The notes below the pieces were generated by a model. The model searched no databases. It was not told the DNA's origin and worked only from the letters and a program-made list of their open reading frames with translations. From NCBI GenBank assembly GCA_963575745.1, contig CAUYUJ010010386.1:1-28765 (forward strand): DNA of 28,765 nucleotides, in the 5' to 3' direction. This DNA comes from Prorocentrum cordatum. Its lineage: Eukaryota > Sar > Dinophyceae > Prorocentrales > Prorocentraceae. Position numbers and translations under genes: made by a program. Position 1 is the first letter of the stretch, and every line of letters begins with the position of its first letter. Positions 18,490 through 26,886 of the stretch are shown piece by piece.

Positions 18490-19470
18490 CATGAGTGGAG
18501 ATTGGAGAGCCATGGCGGGGCCCTCGCGGCGCGCTTTCCCGGTGCAGGTCAAGTGCGACACAGACCGCGACCCGACCGCGATCGCGCGGATCATCGCCAG
18601 GAAGTTGACGGAGTGCTCAGGCACAGGATGGGCGGCATTATCGACCGGGGAATTTGTTCGCCCTGGGCAGCTGGCTCCAATGGCGGGCCCCGCTGGACAT
18701 TGGGGCGGGGGCGCGCCGGTGGAAGCGTCGACTCCCGCACAGACAAAAACTATCGCCACCATGCTCAATTCTTCGTGCGTCGCAGGGGCAGCAGGCGAAC
18801 GCCGGCTTGCAGCGACGACGCACCGCGATTGCAGTTCGGCAGGCATCGCGCCGCAGCCTGGGAACGAGGCCCGGAGGCGGTGACTGGCCACCCGCCTTTC
18901 GGTTACCATGGCCATGGGGAACTCCATAAGATTGGGGAGTTACAGCGAGTGCCCCTTTCTCGAGCTGAATTTTTATGCGCAGCTTTTGTTATTGAATTCG
19001 AGATTGTCGTTGCGGGGGCATCTCTGCCACTCTCTCCGGCACCCTTGGGAAATCCTCCGCTCTGTCCTGAGCGTCCTCCACCGTCTGTGCCTATTGGGAG
19101 ACTGGGAATTGCCACTGGGAACACTTCAATTTTTCAATCGAATTCATATGCCAACTCATCTTGTGTTACGTACTCTGGAGCCCCTTCTTATTAACTCCAT
19201 TGCGGTTTATCTTCCAGCTATCCGACGATGCCCCCTAGTTTTTCGTCGGGGGTTCCAGCATGTGAAGACCGCCCAGCAGTTTCATCGACGTTGTGGGCTT
19301 CGGCTGCGCACGCGGCGACTGCTATCTCCCGCGCTGCTCGCCCACCATATTCGGCTTCAGCGCGGGGAGACGACTCCTACGCGCGCGAATCCGATGGCGC
19401 CAGTTACGGGCCCGCCACGGTTCCCACCGCCTCTGGTTGCACTTCTGCCGCGCGCACCATCGGCGCCTCG
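18490..19470 (+). other. Coding-like segment, function not recognised
   Basis: A frame from 18491 reads RRAFPVQVKCDTDRDPTAI and ARIIARKLTECSGTGW, then runs to a stop at 18883. Another frame (18908-19489) contains LCLLGDWELPLGTLQ, reminiscent of the GDWN motif of EEP endonucleases, but the flanking motifs are missing. No call is made. Confidence 0.25.
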
Positions 19471-19477
19471 TTGGCCG

Positions 19478-19655
19478 TTGTTGTTGTAACCCGGGGGCCA
19501 GGGGGCCGGTTTGAGCAGGAAGATTTTCCCTGTCAAAAAACAGGGTGCGAGCGTCGAAAAAACAGTATGCACCGGTGGGGGGGGTCAACAATAATTATTT
19601 TTCAGAAATGAAAAGTCAACCACGCTCCCGCTCGAGACCTCCTTTTTTACTCAGG
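19478..19655 (-). repeat. Module M, copy 3 (inverted)
   Basis: The reverse complement matches 8512-8690: TTTCATTTCTGAAAAATAAT, TTGTTGACCCCCC, CACCGGTGCATACTG, GACGCTCGCACCCTG, GACAGGGAAAA and GTTACAACAACAA. A single 41-bp minisatellite unit (19622-19655) follows on the plus strand. The close match over about 130 bp, at 11 kb distance and in opposite orientation, shows that this is a dispersed family. Confidence 0.85.
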
Positions 19656-19875
19656 TCGCCCTGGGTCCTTCGGCTGGCTCGGAGACGCGCCCCAGATTCG
19701 CTGCGGCCTCCACGAAGGCCAATGCGGCCCCTCCCAACACGGTGTTTCCTGCGGAGGGGACGATTCCCCCCGCGGCCTCTATTGGCCACGTGCTCTACCG
19801 TGTTGGCGATGTTGTCGGATGCGTGCAATGCAGATCATTTTCTGGGCGTGCGCACATATCCCAGCTGTACAACGT
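19656..19875. other. No gene seen
   Basis: GC-rich sequence without a supportable coding region, leading into the TG tract. Confidence 0.5.
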
Positions 19876-19960
19876 GTGTGTGTGTGTGTGTGTTTGTGTG
19901 TGTGATTGTTTGTTTGTGTGTGTGTGTTTGTGTGAGTGTGTGTGTGTGTGTGTGTGTGCG
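19876..19960. repeat. (TG)n microsatellite
   Basis: TG dinucleotides are interrupted by TTTG and GATTG. The following 19961-20390 has no supportable gene. Confidence 0.96.
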
Positions 19961-20385
19961 GGCACCAAGGCTTTCGAGGGGAACCCTCAGAAGAAGTTGT
20001 GGCGAAACAAGTTCGCCTCTGGCCACACCCCAGCGATGGCCGCAGACATCCAATCCGGCTCCCCCGGCGTATGCTTGTGTCGGATCCTGTTGCGGAGTGG
20101 TTCGGCTTCGCTACATATATTTTTTGTAACCAGATTGTTTCTGGAGGTTTGGGCGGGGGTGGGTTTGTCGTCCCGCCTTCCCGATCTCCCATGTCAGCTC
20201 TCCTGACCTGAGTCTGCCACACTGGCCCATTGTTGGGCCCGTGTGTGAGGATATGTTTGGGACGGCCCTCGCGTGTTCCCAATTCGTTATGTGAGAGATT
20301 GTGCGTTTTTCTCCTTTTTCCCAATCGTTGATGCCCGTCCCGCGCCCTGACTCGGCGCGTCCCCTCATGCGTTCGCTACTCCTCT

Positions 20386-20482
20386 TCGTCGTCGTCGTCG
20401 TCCTCCTCCTCCTTCTCCCTCCTATTCCTCCTCCTCCTCCTCCTCCTCCTCCTCCTCCTCCTCCCCCTCCTCCACTTCCTCC
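20386..20482. repeat. GTC then (CCT)n microsatellite
   Basis: A short GTC run changes to CCT units that end just before a coding-like segment, again as a polypyrimidine tract would. Confidence 0.93.
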
Positions 20483-20488
20483 TGAAAG

Positions 20489-20600
20489 CAACAAAACATC
20501 ACGTGGAGGCCACGAAGGGCCTGAAGGACCGCAGCCTGAACAACAACACCAAGCGCAAGGCGCCCGGGGACGCCAGCCATCCTCCCACGCCTGGCCCAGC
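20489..20600 (+). CDS. Likely short exon, unknown protein
   Basis: After CCTCCTGAAAG the sequence reads ATKHHVEATKGLKDRSLNN and NTKRKAPGDASHPP, with AAG, CTG, AAC, CGC and GCC codons prevailing. The basic, asparagine-rich peptide does not look like translated repeat. The 3' border is unclear and no family is recognised. It may belong to a gene whose other exons are outside this view. Confidence 0.4.
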
Positions 20601-20984
20601 CAGGCACTGTATTTCGATTCGATCGGTCCCCAGACCTCCAACGTACAGTGGGGGCGCGCACCAAGAAACCATGTACTTCTCGTCAGGGTACCCTGGGCTT
20701 CTTCACTCCGCGAGCTGCGCGGTGCATTTCCGCAGCCGTCGAAGAGGCTGCTGCGGTGAGGGTGCTCTGGGTTTCCCCTGGGGTGCACCTCGCTCGCGGG
20801 TTTTCAGGGTTGGGTTTCTTGCGAAGGTTTCTTGCGGCCGCGCCCGCACTGTATTGAAGTCCAGGGGCCCCCACCTGGCCCTGGGACAGTCCAAAAAACC
20901 ATGGGGCCCGATTTGAGAGCGTCGTGGAGCACTCTTGTGGCCTGTTCGGGCAATCTTCCGCGATGTTGGCGTTATTTGGGGGGC

Positions 20985-21125
20985 CCTTGGGGGACGCCTC
21001 TGAGACCATCTTTGGGACTCTGGGGGCCGTCTTGGAACGATCTTTGGGAGCATCTTTGGGGCTCTGGGGGCAACTTTGGGGACGCCTCTGAGACCATCTT
21101 TGGGACTCTGGGGGCATCTTTGGGG
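20985..21125. repeat. 88-bp tandem repeat
   Basis: GACGCCTCTGAGACCATCTT then TGGGACTCTGGGGGC occurs at 20993 and 21081. Between them lie further ATCTTTGGGG and CTCTGGGGGC half-units. The minus strand reads as a Pro/Lys/Ser repeat, which is not taken as a gene. Confidence 0.88.
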
Positions 21126-21181
21126 CAGAACGTGGGACAGACAGAAAACAATGACATTGTCAACAGTATCTTGTAATAGTT

Positions 21182-21686
21182 CCCTACCTAGGCTCTGCCT
21201 AGAAGGGTTCTTACTCTCTTATCTTAAAGGGGCCGGGCAGTGGAACACGCCCCGGGCGGTTCCCCCAGTCCCCTGGGAGCGGTTCCCCTCAGTCCCCTGG
21301 GAGCTTTAGCTTTAGCTTTAGCTTTAGCTTAGCTTTAGCTTAGCTTTAGCTTAGCTTTAGCTTAGCTGTAGCTTAGCTTTAGCTTAGCGTATCGCTCAGC
21401 TTTTCGCTTAGCGTTTAGCTTAGCTTTAGCTTAGCTTTAGCTTAGTTTTAGCTTAGCTGTAGCTTAGCTTTAGCTTAGCTTTAGCTTAGCTTTAGCTTAG
21501 CTGTAGCTTAGCTTTAGCTGAGCTGTTGCTCAGCTTTAGCTTAGCTTTAGCTTAGCTTTAGCTTTGCTTTAGCTTAGCTTTAGCTTAGCTTTAGCTTAGA
21601 ATTAGCTTAGCTTTAGCTTAGCTTTAGCTTAGCGTTACTGTTACTACTAATGCTGCTTTCCTAGGGGTTCCAACTCCTAGGTAGGG
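21182..21686. mobile_element. 505-bp element with terminal inverted repeats and internal array
   Basis: CCCTACCTAGG (21182-21192) and CCTAGGTAGGG (21676-21686) are perfect 11-bp inverted termini. Inside, a 24-bp unit beginning CGGTTCCCC and ending CCCCTGGGAG is repeated twice (21257-21303). The array follows, and then a short unique tail. No coding capacity and no evident target-site duplication are present. It would fit a MITE-like DNA element that captured or expanded a satellite. A chance palindrome at the array borders is the alternative. Confidence 0.6.
21302..21635. repeat. AGCTTTAGCTT satellite array
   Basis: About 30 copies of an 11-bp unit (AGCTTTAGCTT), starting with a pure 6-bp AGCTTT run and carrying scattered TGT, GTT and CGT variants. 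Every unit contains two AGCT palindromes. The array is AT-richer than its surroundings and non-coding. Confidence 0.97.
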
Positions 21687-21689
21687 TCG

Positions 21690-22315
21690 CACTGGGATAT
21701 TTTGTTTGCATTGTTTTGCCGATCGGCGCGGGCCTCCCTCCCCCCCTCCCCCCTCCTCGAATGGAGTCGATCTTGGCTGTTTTTGGGCGCTTGTTTCGAG
21801 CGGGTGGAGTCTCCCCCCACAGGACGCACGGTTCCAAACAGTTGCATCAAGCAGAGGTCCGGAGCCAGACCCCCCCGCCCCCCTCTTCGCCCAATGGCGA
21901 AACGCCGAATAAGAAGCGCTGATTATCTTGTTCAATGTGGTTAGCCTCCTCCTGGACGCTGGTGAGGCTTCGGGCTGCGCAGAGACACCCCCAACCCCGG
22001 AGAGCGCGGAGCGGCCTGGGGGGCGCCGCCAGAGGCGGCGCCAGGGTGCCGAGACCGCCCCAGACTACTCTGAAGGTGTGCAAAAAATAGTCTTGGGACG
22101 ACTGTTTCGACTATTTCGAGCATTTTCGTGGTATCTTTTTTTGTTCGTTCAAATTCCGCCTGTAGGGGGACGTGCCCGACCTAAGACTACTCGTTGGGCG
22201 TGTTGCGGCCAGCTGGGACTCCTCGGGGGGCCTGTTGAGGCCAGCCGCGTGGGGGGGGCTATCTGTGCGCAGCCCGACGCCTTACCACTGGACGCCTCGA
22301 TTTGGGCGTCCTCCC
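21690..22315. other. No confident gene
   Basis: The region has G/C-rich text with several frames open but no recognisable protein. CTGTTGAGGCCAGCC (22232-22246), followed by GGGGGG and CTGTGCGCAGCCC, repeats the layout seen at 13519-13565. Confidence 0.5.
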
Positions 22316-22318
22316 GAG

Positions 22319-22502
22319 GCGTACGACGTGTTGGGCATCAACACCGGCTCCAAGAGCTTCGGCGTCACCGCCCTGGTTGGGGCCAGGAGCAACGAGGCCT
22401 CGGAGCGCGCCGAGGCCTTCATGGTCTACATGGTGTCGCCCGACGTGTTCCTGAAGCAGGGGTCGCAGGGAGGATCGGGGATGGAGGTCTTCGAGATCCT
22501 GA
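22319..22502 (+). CDS. Likely internal exon, unknown protein
   Basis: The segment from CCCGAG|GCG reads AYDVLGINTGSKSFGVTAL, then ARSNEASERAEAFMVYMVS and PDVFLKQGSQGGSGMEVFEI. Codons are strongly G/C-ending and composition is balanced, unlike the neighbouring repeats. Borders are set by AG before GCG and by loss of coding character after ATCCTGAG. I do not recognise the family. Nothing nearby clearly extends it, so it may be an isolated exon or a fragment. Confidence 0.5.
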
Positions 22503-22604
22503 GATCCAGACGTCACAATTTGTTCACACCAGGCATTCACACCCAGTTTCGGGGCCCAGGACATAGCACGTCGATCCGGCTTGGAAAATGAAGCAGAAAG
22601 GTGG

Positions 22605-22673
22605 GGTCTAGGGCTCCGGAGGTGATTTGTCGCGCTGTTGCAGTTTTTCGCAACGTCGGATCTCAGGGGGCAG
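22605..22673. repeat. Dispersed repeat copy 2
   Basis: This is the partner of 6-92, sharing GGTCTAG and the 14-mer GCAACGTCGGATCT at nearly the same distance. Confidence 0.5.
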
Positions 22674-22951
22674 CTCTGATCACTGCTTGCTCCCCGGAAG
22701 CGCCTTCGTCGCCACCCCTGGGAGGGTCCCGGGGGCAGGGGTTGCTTTGTCGGGCGGGGCTAGGACGGAGAAGTCGTTTCAGAGCCTTCCAGAGCGCTCT
22801 CAGAGCCTGTGGGATGCGCCGAGAAGGCCGTGGCGCCCGACGTATCCTCCAGAATCGCTTGATGTCAGAGACTCCAGACGCATCCCTGTCCGATGCTGCC
22901 CCTGTCTTGGCTCCGTCTTCCTTCGAGGCGGCCCGGCGGGCCGACCGCGCT

Positions 22952-23055
22952 TCTCCTCCCCCTCCCCCTCCTCCCCCTCCTCCTCCTCCTCCTCCTCCTC
23001 CTCCTCCTCCTCCTCCTCCTCCCCCTCCTCCTCCTCCTCCTCCTCCTCCTCCTCC
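22952..23055. repeat. (CCT)n tract abutting the spliced leader
   Basis: About 100 bases of CCT/CCC units run directly into the DinoSL with no spacer. On the plus strand this would be an ideal polypyrimidine tract for splicing at the CCGTAG inside the leader. Confidence 0.95.
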
Positions 23056-23077
23056 TCCGTAGCCATTTTGGCTCAAG
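23056..23077 (+). other. Complete dinoflagellate spliced leader sequence
   Basis: TCCGTAGCC followed by ATTTTGGCTCAAG matches the 22-nt DinoSL consensus (first base A, G or T) at every position. The leader is added by trans-splicing to the 5' end of dinoflagellate nuclear mRNAs. Here it is not an SL RNA gene, because no GT donor follows CAAG: the next bases are TCCGTAG. Its place at the head of a retroelement coding region indicates that a trans-spliced transcript was copied back into DNA. Confidence 0.93.
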
Positions 23078-23119
23078 TCCGTAGCGGTTGTGCTCAGACT
23101 TTGCATTTTGGCGTGGGGG
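23078..23119 (+). other. One or two decayed spliced-leader relics in tandem
   Basis: Immediately after the intact leader, 23078-23097 reads TCCGTAGCGGTTGTGCTCAG, which shares TCCGTAGC at its start and CTCA-G at its end with the leader. Next, 23104-23112 reads CATTTTGGC, the exact leader core, in a poorer context. The order, intact first and increasingly decayed downstream, is what successive rounds of trans-splicing and reinsertion would leave. The third copy is weak. Confidence 0.68.
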
Positions 23120-23219
23120 AGGGACGGCCCCCGACTGCTCCGAGCCTCCCCCTCAGCCTGCCCAGGCTGGAGGCTCTTCGCTTTCACGTACACATACTTT
23201 CCGAGGTGTGCAGCCTCGA

Positions 23220-23490
23220 ATGACCAAACAGCATGCCCCTTGGCTTCTTTCTCGTTTTGCTGCTGCCGACGATTGGAAGCTGGCCGCGGCAAAGCCTGAG
23301 TTCCTCAAGTGTTGGACATGCGGATGTGGTAAGAACAGGCGGACGGCGAACAACTGCTTCCAGTGCGGTGCCTCCCTCCACGCCCGAGAGCCCTGGGTTG
23401 AGAAGCCTGTGGTCCCCGCCGAGCCTCGGGCAGCTCCGAAACCAGGGCGCTGGCGCAACGGACGAGTGGCAGCGGATGGACAGGCGGGGG
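23220..23490 (+). pseudogene. Element B ORF1 start: zinc finger
   Basis: The first ATG after the leader relics opens MTKQHAPWLLSRFAAADDW, then EFLKCWTCGCGKNRRTANN and CFQCGASL. The Cys codons at 23310, 23319, 23355 and 23364 give C-x2-C-x11-C-x2-C, the same C-x11-C-x2-C spacing as in the finger at 15.8 kb. A Gly/Arg/Gln-rich stretch follows. In retroelement first proteins such fingers bind RNA; here that is inference. The frame changes near a run of seven G (23486-23492), after which another frame carries the protein-like text. Confidence 0.65.
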
Positions 23491-24426
23491 GGCAAGGGAG
23501 TTCCCAAGGGGGGCAGGGCCGAGGGAGGCAAGGGTCAGCATGGGGAGACGCGTCAGCCTCTTCGCTCTGGCCCCCAGTTTGCCAATGGCTCAGACCCCAT
23601 GGCTTTCAATGTCAAGCAGATGCAGCGTGAGGAGGTCAAGCAGCTGGCAGCCTTGGCCGAGAAGAACGGCCTCGCGATGGTCTCCAGCCAGTGCAAGCTC
23701 CGCCTCTTGGAGCTGGATCGTCTGGCTACTGCTCCTGCCGCGCTCCCGCCCGAGAAGCAATTGTACAAATTGGTTGAAGAGAGAGACGCCCATGTCAAGC
23801 GGATGGAGAAATAACTCGACCTGGTTGACAAGTGGGAGAAGAGTATGGCTCGGCAGAGGCAGAAGATCCAAGATCTCAGCGACGAGCTGGACTCCTACGG
23901 CGCTCAGATTGCAGGCCTCAAACTCAGGCTCACCGAGCACTCCCAGCAGGCAGCCGACGCCGAGGCTGCCGCGTCTGTTGGTGCGCGCTTGGACTCGCTC
24001 CTGGACGGTTCTTTCAGGATCGGCTGTGGGAACCTGTTCGAGGTGGGTGACGAGGAGTATGAGCTGTCAGACACGGACAAGCAGGAGCTCCAGCAGCGCA
24101 AGCAGCAGCTGGAGGCGCTCATTGCAGACAATGCAAAATCGCTCTTCGCACAGGCAAAGGAGCACTTCGAGAAGCTCAAAGCCGAGCACGCTGCCCTGTG
24201 CTCCAGGCTCACGAAGAAGCGCAATACCGAGGATGGCACCGCGAGCGGGTCGGCAGGTGAGGCAGCGGCAGCCTCTGGCCCTGGGCAGGGCACCGCCCAG
24301 GCGCCACGGCCGCAGGCGGGCCCCTCGGTGGAGATGCCCACAGCGGTGCCCGATGTTCGGACTCGCGCTCGGGACAGCAAGGCCAAGTTGGAGCAGGCAG
24401 GGGGCCCCGAAGGCGCCGTTGCCTGA
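23490..24426 (+). pseudogene. Element B ORF1: coiled coil, interrupted by TAA
   Basis: One frame reads MAFNVKQMQREEVKQLAAL, CKLRLLELDRLATA and KLVEERDAHVKRMEK, then TAA (23812-23814), then LDLVDKWEKSMARQRQKIQ, DLSDELDSYGAQIAGLKL and DKQELQQRKQQLEALIAD. Heptad-like charged and hydrophobic alternation on both sides of the stop shows one long coiled coil, as expected for self-assembly of a LINE first protein. The TAA could come from a single change of CAA or GAA. The end (from about 24230) is Ala/Gly/Pro-rich, and the frame shifts near five G at 24400-24404. Confidence 0.68.
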
Positions 24427-25360
24427 GAGGGCCCAGGCCCATGGTTCTGAGGGCGCTCAGCCAGTGCGCCCGAGAGGCCGCTCGCCGCTGGACATGTTGC
24501 CAACATTCTGGGCTTCGAACCCTGAAGACCTAGATTGGCCAGGCCTGAACTTCCCTGTCGCAGCTGCAGCTGGCCCAGACGAGCGGTTGCTGGCTGGCCG
24601 TTGGCACCCGCAGCCAGCGCCTGCGGCCATGGGGGGGCCGCCGAAGGGCGCGGGGGCAGGGGATTCAGCCCCCGACCGTCGAGCCCCCGCGCCCACAAGG
24701 ACAACCCGTTCGGCCACCCGCTCTAAATCTACTGGTACGAGTGGATCGCGGGCGCCTTCTGCTGCGGCTGCTGGGGCCCAGGCCCCCATCGGGGCCAGCA
24801 GCGACGCCGCCGCCGCGGAGGCCCCGGCAGCCTGGGGGGCCGCCGCCGCCGCGCCTCTGGTACCTGAGGGGGCCCAGCCACATGAGCGACACGGAGGGGC
24901 AGAGGCCTCTCCCTCGGCCAGCGCGAGCGCCGCCGCCGCGGAGGCGCCAGCATCCTGGGGGCCCGCCGCCGCCGCGCCGCTGGCCACTGGAGAGGCCCAG
25001 CCACGTGGGCGACATGGAGGCGCCCCAGTGGGGCTCATGCGTCGTCACGCGGCCGGCCCCGATGGCACGCGCTGCTCGCCTCTAGCCCTAGCGGCATCTG
25101 AGGTTGAGCGTACCGACCATCGGGGGGCCTCGACTGGCGAGAACGCGAGCCTGAGCACGAGAGACCCCACAGGGGCAGGTCGTGACCCTCCCCCGCTGGG
25201 CACCCTGTCCACGGGGAAGTCATCCGTCGCCGTGAAGAATGATGGTGGAAAGCTCTTGGCTCAGGCAGAGGTCGTGACGGCGGTCGCCGATCAGCCACTT
25301 GCACTCAAGACAGGGGGGCCAAGGTCGCGGACCCTCTCAACGACGACGCGCTCACGCTGA
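24405..25360 (+). pseudogene. Element B linker, Ala/Pro-rich with internal duplication
   Basis: This frame begins with LPERAQAHGSEGAQPVRPR, then LDMLPTFWASNPEDLDWPG, a hydrophobic/acidic patch. It is followed by two near-identical blocks: AAAAEAPAAWGAAAAAPLV at about 24808 and AAAAEAPASWGPAAAAPLA at about 24928, each followed by GAQPHERHGG or EAQPRGRHGG. This is a tandem duplication of about 120 bp. The linker ends at a frame change in a run of six G (25313-25318) just before the endonuclease. Confidence 0.6.
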
Positions 25361-26031
25361 TCACGTACAACTGCAACGCTTGTTCGACGGCTCAGGCGTT
25401 CATGGAGAGGATGCACCACGATGTGAAGCGCGAGGTTCACCACTATTGCTTTCAGGAGACGCGTTTGCTGCAGGGGAGCGCGACGCCCCCAACCTCGTGG
25501 GCAGGCAAGGCGGGCTTCACGATGCACGCTGGGGCGGCCGCGGTCACAGGCGAAGGGGCCCTGGAGCACTCAGGAGGAGTGGCAATGCTGTCGCGGTCCT
25601 CGGTCGGGGCCAGGTCCTTGGAGGAGGCTTTCCCTGAGAGAGTGAGGCGCTGCCTGGTCGCCAAGCTGGTTTCAGTGACGTCGGATGTCCAGCTTGCTTT
25701 CGTCTCGGACTACCTGGTGGCGAACGGAGGCCTGGGCCCGACAAACCAGGACTTGCTGGCAATCTTGGGCGAGTTCATTGATGCATCGGAGTGGCCTGAG
25801 GTGGTCGGCGGCGACTGGAACATTCCTGTGGACGAGATCGCTGCCTCTCATTGGCCAGGCCGCCGGCATTCGCAGTCTGTTGCGCCCGAGGACGACACTT
25901 GCAATAGCAAAATCTGTGATTTCTTTATGATCTCGCAGTGTCTCCCCCCACATGGTTTTAGAGTCCAGGCGCTTTTGGACACGCCCAGGGGCCCACGCGC
26001 AGCGCTTTCCCGGCCGATCGGGCTTTGCTAA
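25318..26031 (+). pseudogene. Element B endonuclease (EEP/AP-type)
   Basis: The frame opens inside the six-G run and reads LTLITYNCNACSTAQAF (metal-site Asn), VHHYCFQETRLLQG (catalytic Glu), GGVAMLSRSS, AFVSDYLVANGG, EVVGGDWNIPVDEI (Asp and Asn of the GDWN motif), CDFFMISQCLPPHG (structural Asp) and ends at TAA 26029-26031. This is the target-nicking endonuclease of non-LTR retrotransposons. The final catalytic His, expected near DTPRGPRAALS, is replaced by Arg in my reading. It is otherwise nearly full length, about 235 residues. It belongs to a clearly different subfamily from the endonuclease at 3.1 kb. Confidence 0.82.
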
Positions 26032-26886
26032 AGTGAGGCAGCGCGCTGTGCCCTGTGGTTTTCCGCTCGACCCACCCACCGATCCAGGCGGATCGATGGT
26101 CCCAGGGCCCGATCTTTCAGGCAGCGTTTGGTCTTGGAAAGATGGGCCCCTCCCTCCGAGGCCCCTGGGGGCTGCCAAGGAATGGTCTAAAGCTGCAGAA
26201 GTTTTTTTTGACCAGTTCGCACCAGATCCCAGCAGGGGACGCGGCCAAGCACTCAGGCCGAGCGCAGGGATGCCAGTTGCAACTGATGCCGCTCCGTGCA
26301 GCCTGGGTTCGCGAGCTCGCGCGCCGCTCGACGGCCAGCGCGGCGAAGTGGCGGCAGCTCCGACGAGTGCTGTCGCAGCTGCTAGGGCTGACCAAAAAGA
26401 ATGGGGGTCGGACGGGGGTGACTTGGGGGGGGGGGGGCTCTTGAGGGTGCCCGATCAGGTCAGTCCCTGTTTGATGTCGGCGGAGGCCGAAGGGCTAAGC
26501 GCCATCTTTGGTCGTGGACTGCTGGAAGGTCGGCTGGATCCCGACAGGTGCCCAGGCCTCGTTGCCGCCATTGCCAGGGAGGTAGGTGCCAGGCTAGCCA
26601 GCGACGCGTCCCAGGCCAGGCAGGCTTGGCAGGATTTCGCTCAGCCTTCAGTGCTCAGGGGCGGGCGCGTCGCTCACTTTGGGGGCGAGGCCACGGTGTC
26701 AGGGCAGGTGGCTGGGGCCTTAAACTTTGTTGCTGTCGATGTGCAGGCGCGCAAGCTGCCGATCTCGTGGGACAAGGCGGGAGCGCTGGCCAACGCCAGT
26801 GCACTTGCGTCTGCCTGGACGGCAGAGCTGCCCCCGCGTTTGGCTGCCAGCCGAGAGTCAGCTCATAGAGATCTGGGGGGGGGGGG
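26032..26886 (+). pseudogene. Element B pre-RT-like segment, several frame changes
   Basis: Three frames take turns: AAKEWSKAAEVFFDQFAPD and PSRGRG in one, LRAAWVRELARRSTASAAK and WRQLRRVLSQLLGLTKK in the next, then AREVGARLASDASQARQAW, QDFAQPSVLRGGRVAHF and SWDKAGALANASALASAWT. Shifts fit a run of 13 G (26425-26437) and one of 12 G (26875-26886). A Trp-centred helix ending in GG-x3-AH is typical of the stretch between endonuclease and reverse transcriptase in such elements. The expected palm motifs, a D-rich F/YxDD and an RQG-like turn, are not found anywhere to 27030. Confidence 0.52.

Noticed and set aside
18908-19489. EEP endonuclease containing LLGDWELP
   Set aside because: Only one short motif fits. 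The Asn, Glu and His motifs at the right distances are missing, and two other frames are also open.
20683-21163. Minus-strand Pro/Lys/Ser repeat protein
   Set aside because: The amino-acid repeat follows directly from the 88-bp DNA repeat, and nothing non-repetitive supports it.
21302-21635. Telomere-like array (TTTAGC units)
   Set aside because: The dinoflagellate telomere is TTTAGGG. This array is TTTAGCTTAGC, interstitial, and bracketed by inverted repeats.
23056-23120. SL RNA gene
   Set aside because: No GT donor follows CAAG. The sequence goes straight into a second leader-like copy and then a protein-coding frame.
22663-23292. Minus-strand glycine-rich protein
   Set aside because: It consists of the CCT tract read backwards and overlaps the spliced leader and ORF1 start.
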